This document shows positions 1-12,658 of a stretch of 64,000 nt of DNA, in pieces. Numbering within the stretch: the stretch's first letter is position 1; every line of letters starts with the position of its first letter. Below the pieces are notes generated by a model, which did no database searches, was not told where the DNA came from, and worked only from the letters and a program-made list of their open reading frames with translations. The position numbers and the translations under genes were made by a program. Origin of the DNA: Embiotoca jacksoni (Eukaryota; Chordata; Actinopteri; Embiotocidae); assembly GCA_022577435.1 (NCBI GenBank), contig JAKOON010000016.1, positions 527,001-591,000 on the forward strand, read 5' to 3'.

Positions 1-94
1 AGGGCATATTGGACATTTGTTATTGCTTATCTTGTGTTTATTCTTAGTGTACCCTCTTTTCTCTCTGTCTCCGTCAATGTGTGTGTGTTTGCAG

Positions 95-2959
95 CTTCAC
101 AGACTAAAACGCTCGCTGTCTTTCAAGACCATGATGCGCAGCAAGAGCGTGGAGAACTTCTTCCAGAGGTCCTACAGCGACGCTCGCCTGCCGCCGGATT
201 TCATCACCGACCCTTCGCCTCCATCTCCCCCTCTGCCGCCCGGCTCACCTCTCGTGGGCGACCGCTCACCGTCCATTTCGCCGTCTCTCAGCCCCAACCT
301 TTCCATCTCCTCCCACTCGCCCTCCCTAAGCCTTTCCCCATCGCTGCCCACCAAGCCTCCGCAGCCACAGATTACCCACTGTTTCCAGGACCATGTCTTT
401 CGGAAGCCCACCAATTGCCAGCACTGCAAACACATGATTGTGGGTAAGGTGCTCAATATTCTCCCAGGACTCTCTTCTTTTTTTTTTTTTTTCAAGCCAA
501 GCTTTAGCAGTTTTCACAGGATACCTTTGTTTCCATGGCTTTTCAGCTTGGCCAAACTGAAGAGCATTTTATAGAAGCTGCTGGTGCAGCCTTATAATTA
601 CTGTACAGATGAGAGAGAGGTATCAGTCTTGTACTTGGGGTCTTGCATATATGGCGCCCATTTGGAGCGTTGGTTGTTCACGTCCTCAGAAATGAACGCG
701 AGGTGTTTGTAAAATGCAATGTGCACGTGAACAGTCGGGTCAGGGGCAGTGCGGACACGGTCTGGGATCAGTAGGTACAAAAAAGAAGCGACCACAATGG
801 CGGAAAGTTTTGAAGACAAGTTGACCAAGTCCGCAGTTATCTGCATATGTATGATGTGTCACTGCAGCCGCAAAGTGACAAATATTCTTGCCAAAATAGC
901 TGCCGTGAGATCAGAACCATTTCAAAAAAATTGCCGCGCAAACCTACAGAGCTAATCTGGAAACAACTCCGCGAGTATTATGTCCGTGCTCGGTGGAAAA
1001 TGTTGGAAAAATGGAGTGGGGACAGTGTTGATAGCATGTTTCGCCCGCCAGTTATCAGAGTTCTGGGCTGAATGAACAAGTGTCACTCATCAGTCCACTG
1101 ACATCCATTTTTCACATCCACGAAACAAATGGAACTTTTCAAATAATCTCACCGTACTGCCTGATTGTTTTTTTAATCTATTTTTAAAAAAAACAACAAC
1201 GTTTGATTGAAACTGGACTGCATGTCTTCGGTGCTGCAGATGTCTGACTGCTCTTATCTCTAATTTGCCACTTCTCGGAGCTACTAGCCACGAGAATTTC
1301 TGCTAAATCTACTTCCTGTCATTACGATTGATTACAGACTCCAACCTGCTCCCCCGTGTTTATGCCTGTGCAGTTTTTTTGCGTGCGTCGTGGGTTTATT
1401 TATGCAACGCATCACCTCGTTCTCAGCTGTACTCCTCCGCAGTACCAAAACAAAGTCTCGCCTTTGTCTCCTTGAAACCAGTGTTTTTCACCGAGACGCC
1501 CAATTTGTTTGATTGCTGTTCCTGTTCCTTCACAGACCTGTCGAAGTGATTCCCATCTACAGCAACTTTCAAAATCAAGTCATCTTTGGTTCGTCGAATA
1601 AAAACGGACTCAAAGCTGCAATCATGAAAAACACACCGGCCAGAGAATTTCTCATTAGATGACAAAACGAGGAGAAAACAGCTTGATCCTCTTGAGACTT
1701 TCATCACTCAAACACTTGAAAACAGAAACAGAAAAGCAGGATGACTCGATGCCAAATCAATAATGATTGAAATATCTCCAGCTGGTTTCCAATCTCTGCA
1801 GGTTGATTCGGAAGAGAAGCTGTTGATTATGAAGCTGTTAGTGTCAGCTCCGCCAGCAGCGCCAGCTTGATAAAACTTGGACGGGGCTTCATTACACTTT
1901 CTACCTGAGCAAACAGAAACCTGCTCATTTGATTCCAAGCCCACACTGTTCGTTCACGCTTCCTGCCTGTGGATCCGCCGCCTGCTATGTTTTTATACCT
2001 CCACGCCACCGACAGCCGTTGGCCTTATGTTTTCAGCCCGTCCGTCCGTCTGTCCGTCCCGGTCTTTAGGATGTGATTTCTCAGGAACGCCTCGAGGGAA
2101 TTTCTTCAAATTTGGCACAAAACGGGAACTTGGACCCACGGATGAAGTGGTTAAATTTTCGTAGATCACTGCGACCTCACATCCAATCCATCCGATTCTC
2201 ATTAACACAAAATCTTAAGGATCGTTTTTAAGGAAATTTCTTAAAATCTAGCGCACACGTTCACGTGGACAGAAGGATGAACTGATCACTTGCCTGCGGC
2301 CAATTCATACATCAAACAAGACAAAATTTCACACAAATATCTAATAGGATAAATTGCAGTGATGATATTTTATATCGTAAAGGTTAAAGGTCAGCTGCAA
2401 CATCATAACGTTCTGCAACAACACTTGTTTTTCCATTATTTAAGAACATAACTCATGACAATATAACTAATAAGGGGAGATTGTGACTATATTTTACATT
2501 CGGTCAGACACTGAATTGGTGACTCTAATCTTGGGTGTCCACCTTGAAATTCTGCTGATTTAATAGCTCTTCTGAACATTTCAGAATTTGTAGCGTTTTT
2601 GCTGCAACATCCCTATTTGAAGCATCTGTCTACTGTCACGGCAACAACCTATCGGCCAAGCGTGTACCATGTACGATGTGGTCTTTACTACGTATAATAT
2701 AAGAGTCTGGACAGGTGTAGATGTCAACTGAAACGTGACTGGTACGAGGAGGCGCACAACCGCAAGTCTCTTTTTGTAGATGCTTCTCTGTCTGTGTTCT
2801 CTCACACTCATCTGTGTCCCTCTGTAGGAAACTCCAAACAGGCTCTGCGGTGTAAAACTTGCAAGATGGCTGCTCACCTGTGGTGCACCTCAGAACTATC
2901 ACAGCAGCCGTGTCATGGGAAGGTGCGTACACACACACACACACACACGTACACACACA

Positions 2960-3021
<62 letters not shown>

Positions 3022-6000
3022 TTGATGTTGGAAAAATTGGCAGTTTGTCTGCCACCGGCTGAAACCGAGGTTTACGCCACTTTTCATGCGTAATCTGTTG
3101 AGTTGATTGTTTCCTTAATCTGGCGAGATCTTTCACTACTATTTGTTTTGTTTACTTTCGGTCAAACTCAAAAATCAAAAGTTAAATGATTCCTGTAAAA
3201 ATCAAGTTTCTTTGAAATGTACAGGGATTTTGCACAAGTTGCTTCAATTTTTGTGCAACTCCTTGTTTTCTCTTTACAATGGAGGTGGAGATTGCAGTTA
3301 GTTATCATGACCCACAGAGACACAGTATTAACGGGAAATGTACAAGGTTGAACGAAACTGAAATCATCATTTCAATGTTTTCTTTTTTTTGAAAAATATG
3401 AGGTTACCTTAAGGAAATAGTTCAACAGCCAGCAGGCAAATAGCATAGCAAGGCGCCAACACTGGAAACAGGGACAAACAGTAAAAACTTTCAAAGGCAA
3501 TTTTTTGTGTTAAATCCATAAGAAATAGTTTGGCAACTAATCTCCTGTCAAACGGGAAAATTTACAGATTAAACAAAGATATGAGGTTTTTAGTCAGTGA
3601 GCCTTAGAGATGCTTTTTGTTCCTAAACAACAGTCAGGCTGGCTGTTCCCCCTTGTTTTTCTTTATGAAGTGTATTTCTCAAAACATTGATTTATTCCTT
3701 GAAGTGTGTCCCACACAGTGATGAAGAGAAAACAAAACAAATCCCATAGACGGAGATCCTTTTTTTTTTTTTTTTTTTTTTTTAACCAGGATATGCTTTC
3801 TGTGCCTCTGTTCATCAAACAACACAAGATTTACCCAGACACTTTTCGTAGCCAAATTACCCAAACGGTTTGGACTGCAATCATCATTTGAAAACCTCAG
3901 CAGAAACACTGTTACCGTGGTAACAGTATCGCAAACGTGGATTGGTTGCACTTAATTTAATGCGCTTAGTGGAACAGCTTTAAGTACAGCGTTGAGGTAA
4001 AAAAGAACAACAACAACAAAAAACAAACCCACTGGTGCATCATGTAACTGCACGTAACCATGCACCGCATCAACACACAGACTCACACACAGAAACACTC
4101 CTGACCTGCAGGCAAAGTCTGCGTTACTCAGTGTTCTCGCAGCTTAAGGTCAAACTCGGGCAAAACACAGATGCATATGGTAAAGTCTGTTTTCGGTCTG
4201 TGTAGAGTATGAAGAGATGCGAAGTGCTGATGCCGCTGAAACAAAGCCTTTAATCACATCAACTCCCATGTGGGGCCAAAAACAAGAGAGGATCCAGATT
4301 TGTAACGTCATATTTAGCTGTTTAAAATGGCTTCATAGTTGAACTTTTTCATTATCCCTTACGATGATAAATGTTATTTCAGGACAATACCGTGGTTTTG
4401 CATTGTGGGATTGTTAGTCAAAATTCATTTGATCCTATAAACACACAATTTTTCTTTCCATCGTTGGACTTTGTGCGTTTTAACCCTGGCTCAAGGACAA
4501 TGGCAGAAGGTGAGTGCAAGGCACTAGGCAGTAAATTGGGAATGATTTCAGACAGAGCTTTTGTGTTTATCCTCCAGTGAGGGGCAGAGGACATTAGCAT
4601 GCAGCAAGAGGCGAGACCTTCTGAGAGCCACTTGGAAAATTTTAAGAGCGCCATGTTGAAGAGGGCTCAGTATAGTTTGGCAACGGTGCACAAACGGAGA
4701 GCGGGAGGGGAATAATGAGGGCAGCGAGAGGTCAAACATCACCAGTCCAGAGCCAGGACCTCTTTATAGGAGCACAAGGTACCACTTATTACCTTTGACC
4801 CTGAGTTTCGACACACTGATATGGGCTGAAATACACACCGTGTTTAATTCATTCACGTGCACACAGAGTCACACGTCCACATCTGTGTCTGAGCCATGTG
4901 CGCAGAGGTCGAGTGAATTTATTATTCACAATTAGCAGCAAAGAGAGCGCGCATGCTTCAGTCTGTGACTCCATTTGCCAGGTAGGAGCTCGTCTCTGGC
5001 AGCAGGTGCAGCACTCACATGCGCTCACATGTGTGTCTTGATGCCTTTCCGAGCCAGTCATTTTCGTACGACTCCATTCATTTCATAAAAGCGCTCCGAA
5101 GAGCAATTTTCCTACCAGCTGAGTCAATAAACAGTAAGAAATGAAAGTTGGGGAAGAAAAAAATAAATAAATAAATCCTTCAGCTTTGTGCTTTCCTCCA
5201 TCAGGCTGGAGCATTCAAGAGAAACTTCAGCTCGCCAATGCTCGTCAATGACCAATTGGCCGTCGTCAAGGAAGTTCAGCCGAGCCAGGGTGAGCATATT
5301 CTCAGCGCCTTTGTGTGTGTACGAGTGAGTGCGCTGCTTTGTTTGTGTCCCTGTGCTTTTGTTGTTGTGATGTTGCTCTTGTCAAGCCTTTTGGGTTTAT
5401 TTTTAGATTTCTGTGTGCTTGCGTGTGTGCACTGTAATAAAACCAGAATTGTCTCCATCTCAACTGACAACCGAGGAGCATGAAGTGGAAAAAGATAAAG
5501 AGGAAGAACAAATTCAGCTTTCTCTTGGAGGCTGATGGATGGTCTGCACCATGAAAGTATGTGGATAAATATTTATAAGTTCTAATGTTTATGTTTTTTT
5601 ATATCTCTGTTTATGATTTGCCTTGGACTGGTGGAGGGTATTGACTTATTGTCAGACGGTTTGTGTGTTTAAAAGCTTCATAAACATTGAAATGCTGCCT
5701 ACATTCAGATTGCTATGAGCTCTAACTTGCTCTCAGCATCCTAACATCCACCAACATTTCACACAGATAATCTTCCAAATAAAATCATAAACACATATCA
5801 CATTTTTATTCAGTGAAATACAATTATAAAAGCAAATAAATGAGACATTTTCTTGTCATTTTGTATTTTATTTGGTCTATTCGTCAAAAAAAAAACATAC
5901 TAAAGGCGAAAATGTGATGGCGCAAGCTGAATTTGTTCTTCCTGTCTTCATCATTTCTGAAGGATGGCTTATTTTCCTTTGTCATACTTTAGCTAGAACA

Positions 6001-7182
6001 CCTGCTTGGTGATACAGTATGCTTGGCTGAATCGGGGTTAGCGCCTCATACTGTCACCTCCTTGTACTCTTCATGAATCAGGGTGCAATTAACCTACAGC
6101 TCCATCATCACCTCGAGCTCGGCGGCACGATGCCTGGGACTCTGCCAGGGCCAGCTGAGACTGCAACCTGCCAAACTCACAATCGCACATAGCAGAGTGT
6201 CCTCATAATTATGCTAACAAAAGGCTCGGTGAAACACTGCGCTCGTGTTTTATGCACATTAGTATCAGACAGCAATTTTCACAATGCATTTACTTACAAA
6301 CCCTGTAATTTCCCATCAACACCCTTTTGGCAATCATTTACTGCCTCATATTAAAGCTCACTTATGACAGTGAGAGTCTCATAGCTGCAGGGGAGAAGTA
6401 CAAAGCAGTTAAAAGTCTTAAGTTGCAATCTTGCAATGATAATTAAAATCTGATTACCAACCAGATGAGACATCGTGCACAAAGAATTATGGTGCAACTG
6501 TAAAGTGGCAAAGTCCCGACCGCCCAGTGGGAAAATACCCCTCAACGCATGTCAATCTGGGAACATCCCACGAGGATTTTTCTTTTTTATGGACTTCCTT
6601 CGCTCCATTTAATCCCTTCGTTGATTTATACGGATATTGACGAGATTGTTTGTTACTTTTCTGTAATCTTTCTGCAGTAATAAAGCCGATTTTCTCAGAA
6701 ACGTTCCCAAACAGGAACTCTTCAGAATTTCCAGCTGCCTGAACGCACAATTATTTCTCTGTTTAGACAAGTACAACATCTATTTTAGGGTGTAGTTATG
6801 GTTAAATAAGGAAAAGGACAACAAATGAGGAATTTTTCTTCAGGCTCTAAAAAGAAACCTGAAGGTCAGCTGAAAAAGAATCATTTGTGTGGAGCAGACG
6901 ACTACAGAGACTCTGGGCACTGCTTTCTATTGTTTACTCTTCTGCAGTTAATTGCTCTTTGCAGAACTACCTCTTTCAATATAAAGTTTCTCCAGTCAAT
7001 ACAAAGAGCTTTATCACCTCTAAATACTTGGAATAATCCCTCTAAATAAAGCCTTGCCGACGAATTCCTGTTTTTAGGTTTCCTGTTGAATATTTCTGAC
7101 GAGAGCAGGGAGGCAGCGACTTCAATACGATTCTGCAAATCAATATGACTTCATCCGACACACACACATACACACGCACACG

Positions 7183-7261
<79 letters not shown>

Positions 7262-9902
7262 GCGACACAGCACATCTGGTCCTGCAGAAAAATCCTTTTG
7301 CCCTCCGCTCGACTCGTGCTGAGCTGGATCTGAAAGGAGCAGAAAATCTAATTCCTAACTTCAGAACTTTTGCGATAGCACCGAGCACGGCATAAAATGT
7401 AGCAATGAAGACTTGCAGAGGATTTCCATATTTTAAATCTCATCTCTTATGCCCTTTCTACCCAAACTGCAACTCCGGATACATTACAGCTATTAAACTA
7501 AGACACATCTCTTGCCAATGAGTAAATGTATAAATAAATCAAAGCGTGTCGATTTATTAGAAAGTATTGATGTCTTCTTAAGTTTTGGCGTCTGTTCTCT
7601 CTCAGATCTAAAGTGGGTCACTTTGGTCCAGGACTGACTCCGTTACTCGGGTTATATTTAGCCTGGTTCCTCCAGATTGGCACTGGCACAATAATTCAAG
7701 AAGTACAGTGTATCCGCAGCATGTAGTCCTAATTATGGCGTGAATGGAGCCGAGTCTCCGGGTGAATAATTTACGTGTGTTTCTTCAAATGAGTCGTGAA
7801 TAAGCGCATGTGAGTCTGATGAATGTGTGTGTGTGGTTTCAGAGGCTGCGCGGACGCGTGTAGATCCCGTGTATGCCGCCTTGCGCTACGGGACGTCCTT
7901 GGCGCAGATGAGCCGCTCCAGTTTTGGCAGTTTGTCAGAATCACCAACACGCAGCTTGGTATGACATCATCACCCCGCGGGTGGGGGGTTAGAGGACGGC
8001 CCAATCCTGTGTGTGGAAGACACACGCAAAGTTTTTACGACACGAGTCCATTGCCCAACATACTTAATAAGTAGTCAATAATAATAGTTAGTGAAAAAAG
8101 TTTTCACACATTTATTAATGGTTATTACATAATGTTTTCTAGATCAGTTATGAGCTATTAACAAGAACAACCTTTGGGTTGCCTGACTGTGGAAAATCCA
8201 CCTTCAACATGACACTATATTTGTATTTTTAGCTATCTCTGAATTCATTTAAAAAGACTCCTCCAATGGCCAGTCTGACCGCCTACACTCTGGAAAACCG
8301 TAATCCTTCCTCTGTAAATGGTCCCACATCTGACAGTGGTTCCAAAACTCAACAATTCACCGACACATATTTGCCAGAATTGGCTGGATAACATGAAAGA
8401 TGATGATGAGGATTTAACTTCAAAGGGAAAGTTTGACATTTTGGAAAAAAAAAAAGCTAATGCAGTCACTTCACAGCAAATATGAAGCAACAGCCAAGAT
8501 GTGGTTATCTAAAACCGTCACACAGAGCCATTTATCCCCTCTGGAGTTCTACTGTCAACATGTTATATCTGTTTATTCACGCGAGAGTGATATAAATCTT
8601 CTCATTTGACTTGCGTCGATACCAGCAGGTCAAACAACGGAGACATACGTCTGCATTTAGGCCTCCGCTAACATGTACACTTCTAGCAAAACAAATACAA
8701 ATCTTAATATCACATTCGGTTCAAAAACATTGAGTCCTCTATACCTGACATCAATGTAACAGCTCAGCGGAAAAAAAAAAAACTTGAAATAAACATACTG
8801 AATAATTCAGAGCAGAAAGAGGAAGAAAGAATTCCACTATCAAATGCGTCCTCTGACAGCCTGGTGCTAACATTTAATTGTTTCCTCTCCGTTTCCTTCT
8901 TTAAGGGGGAGGGAGGTGAGGAGAGACAGTGCAGCATGGAGGAAGAGATAACTCAGGAGACAGGGGGTAAACACTGCATGCATTTGGATTTTTGCATACG
9001 TCCGTGCCTACGTGTGTCTCTGCCTGCCGTGTGTTTACCTGTGCATGACCGTTTGAGTGTGAGAGAGATTTACTGTGCGTATCTGATTGGACACAGGCGT
9101 GTGGGGGGTTCGCGAGCCCCGGCACCTTCTTAACAAACATTTTCTCGCCTGCCTTGCAGACCTCGTCGTCCCAGAGGTGGAGATGGAGAAGGAGCCAGAC
9201 GAGGCCGGCGAGCCGGCTCAGACTGCCGCGGAGGAGAGCGGCTCGAAGGTACTGCTCCGCTCAATCTACCCGTGCGGACTGTCGCCGCTTGTTGGTTTAC
9301 TCCTAAAATGTGTATTTCTGTCCGCCCCCCCACCCCTCCCCACCCCTGTTGTCTAGGTGCCCAAACGCATTGAAGTCCACTCCATCCACACCTATGTAGC
9401 GCTCTTCAAGTTTCTCCCTCAGGAACAGAATGACCTGGAACTACAGTGAGTAAAAAAAACAGACGCGCTGACCACATGCGAGTATTTCTATGTACCATGT
9501 GTGTGCGTTTTTCTTTTTTTGTTGTTTTTGTCTGTGTTTGTGTCCTTCCCTGTGATTTGCCCCAACTGTTGTTCCCGCAGGATGAAAATGTCCCCACTAT
9601 CTGCAGAGGACGGTGCCGGGGCGCCCTTAAGGACGACTAATTATAAACACAGAGCCCATCACTGTCCCCCACGTAGAGCTAGAGACTGAGCTGTGTGCCC
9701 AGCAGGGGAGAGGATAAAGACACGGAATAAGTGATAGATGAAAGGGAGGACAGACCCAAGGGGAAGTGGCACCGAGCTGAAGATAATCAGAGAGAGGATG
9801 GGAGAAACAGAGAGAGGAAGCAAAGTGCACACGCTGAGGTGAAAGCTCTATAAGATGAAGGAAGAGGAAAGAGAAAAAGAGGGTAATAAAATTAGGGCAG
9901 GA

Positions 9903-9972
<70 letters not shown>

Positions 9973-11577
9973 GGTGTTTTTGTGAGTGCATAGACGGGGA
10001 CAGCTTTCTCAAAGGTAGATCCGTGGGACTCTTAATGACCATCTGTGCTTGAACTTTAAAAGGTGTGCGCAACCCAGATGTTCAAGTTACCAAATAATGC
10101 AGATTTTGAAGGGACCAGAATCGGACTCCATAGTTATCTAATGAGTGTTTTAAATATTTGGAGGGGTGGAAGAGAACCAGGGAGGGATTTCAGACGGTGA
10201 TAAAGGTTTAGGTTCAACAGAGATTACGGGAGGAGCGAGGGGAGATGCCAGTCAAGCACCACAGTCCTGAGGAGAGGTCTAATCAGGCGACACAAGTGGC
10301 AACACCTGGTCGTGCAACTGGTGTGGACGAACGACGCATCTGCTGTGAAGAGGACTCTCGACATGAAGCGGGTTTGCAGGTGTTGGGGTTTCATTTGGAG
10401 CGAATTTAGCAGTTTTTTTTTCCTACTTGCTTTTGCTTCGAGTGTGAAGTCGTTGTAAAGTAAGCTAGGTGCAGCGTTATTTGTAGATTTCTGTCGGACC
10501 AAGCAGCAGCTCTTCTCAAAATTATAGATTCTGAGGGATTCATACTTTCTGCAAAGAAAACTCAGAAAATCTAAATCATTAGATACAGTTGAGTCGGGAA
10601 GTATAAAACTTTATACACATGTCAAAATGTTAAGTTAGACTCACCATCCATCTTTGGAGGATTATAAAAGTGCTTTTTTTTTTTTTTCTGCCATCGAGCA
10701 AAACCGCTGTTCCCTCGGACATCAGTCAAAGTCGGCTAATCCCGCTGTTGGACGTGTCCCTTAAAGTTTGACTCCAGAAACCTAAAAATATGCGCCGCAT
10801 TTGTCTAAGTCAGCGTGAATCCTAAAAATGACATTCCCATAACAATCTCTCCATTTAAACTATACTCCTGTGAGCGAGCTGAGCAGGGTAGTTGTCCTCG
10901 TCACCTCAGAAACATCACGCGCAAACCGCATGTCTGCGTGCGAGTCGTGATCATATAGGGCAGTGGGGAGCGCAGACACCCAGGAGACTCCACGTAGAAA
11001 GAAGAAGTGCAACTGGGACAGCGTTCCTCCCCGTGGATCTGGGACAGAGAGTGCGCTGTGTGCGGGTGCAGCAAAGTCTCATCAGAAACCGGTGGCGTCA
11101 TTAGCATGCAGGCCAGGTTGGCTGCAGACGAGACTCAGCCCTTCACCGCCGCAGCAGCCGCTGCCGGAGTCGTATTTCATGTGGACCTCATGACTCTGGT
11201 GTCAGCTGCTCCGTCACCTCTGCAGAGGGACACGAAGACTTGCTCACATTTTAACCTCCACAGCTTTGTAACCACGGGCGCTCCAGCTTTCTGTGGCAGT
11301 TAGATAATGTTATCTTTTGTGTTTGCACTCAGACTCCCCCACCCCAACCCCCCACCTTTTTTTTTTTTTTCTTTTTTTTTTCTTCCGCTGCTGCTCTCTC
11401 CACCCTCCCTCCATCCACCCTTCCTCATCTTCCCATCATGTATCCCTCTCTTGTCTCCCTATCTCTCCCCCTTCATGCAATCTTTTTTTTCCATCTTGTC
11501 TTATCTCCTGTAGTCCTGGCGATCGAGTGCAGGTCACCGACGACTCTAATGAGGAGTGGTGGAAGGTGGGTAATAAA

Positions 11578-11610
<33 letters not shown>

Positions 11611-12598
11611 TGTTGGTGTGTACTTGTTTTCATGTGTGCATAATGTGCATTTGAGTGGGTGTGCATGCGTTTACTGTGCGCATGTGTTGATTGAAGTCTT
11701 TAAATCGAGCCTTTAGCCTCGACAGTAACACCTGCTCCATTTTTGCTTATCATAAACAGGCAGGCAGCCACGGACAGAAATAGAACACAATTTCCTCTGA
11801 AAATTACCAAAAGAGTTCAACATAATGAACTAGACTAGTTTTGCAGCCTCAAAGAGCTCTTTATTGAGTCTGTAATGAGCTTCACTCGCTCCCAATGGAA
11901 ATAAATGTGCATCTGTGCGTACGCCTGAGTGTGCTTGAGTCACAGCAAAAGAAAGATGCATCCAGACTTAACTAAAGAGCAGAGACGGTATATAATCTAT
12001 CAGCAGACCAGTGCTTAGTAGGACAGATTTAGCCTAAAGTGGAGCAGCAGTCAGTAAGCACCTCCAATCCACACATGCTTTTCAAGGAATCTTTAAATTA
12101 TGTATAATTTGTGAATCATCTGTTCATTACTTATGCATAGTTTGTGAAACACTTCAATAAACACATCAACACCTGAGGCAGAAGGTGATAAACAGTGAAA
12201 TATTGCAGCGTACTGAGGTCTACTGAAACATCAACACTTTTCACTGGCAAAGAGGGAATAATCTGTTACTATAGTTTTCGTTTGAACGCATGAAAAACAC
12301 GTGACATTTGAGTAGTCATTTCTGGTTTGCACTCATTTGTGTAATTCGAGTTTTCTGCCTTTTTCCGCAGGCCCAACAATTTGTCACAGCATTAAACTGA
12401 ACTGTGATGAAAAGGGTTGTTTCTCTCATTCTCTAGTCATACTGGGATGGCAACAAAGATGCCTCCTTGATTCAACAACTGAAACAGAGGACAACAGCTT
12501 AAAAGTTTCGAGCCTCTCATGACTACAGGGAATAATTATCAGCCATCACATCAAACAGTCCATCTCCTCTGACAAACAAATCAAAACAAATATGAGGA

Positions 12599-12658
<60 letters not shown>

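Noticed and set aside
2899..3136. Long Cys-Val or Thr-His repeat ORFs over AC/TG arrays (also near 7145, 23512, 24796, 45116, 54125)
   Set aside because: These are translations of dinucleotide microsatellites, not genes.
12361..12480. Possible extra stac2 exon after TTTTTCCGCAG at 12370
   Set aside because: Exon 8 joins exon 13041 directly within the SH3 consensus (WWK-GKSGDRVGFF); an insertion here would break the domain.
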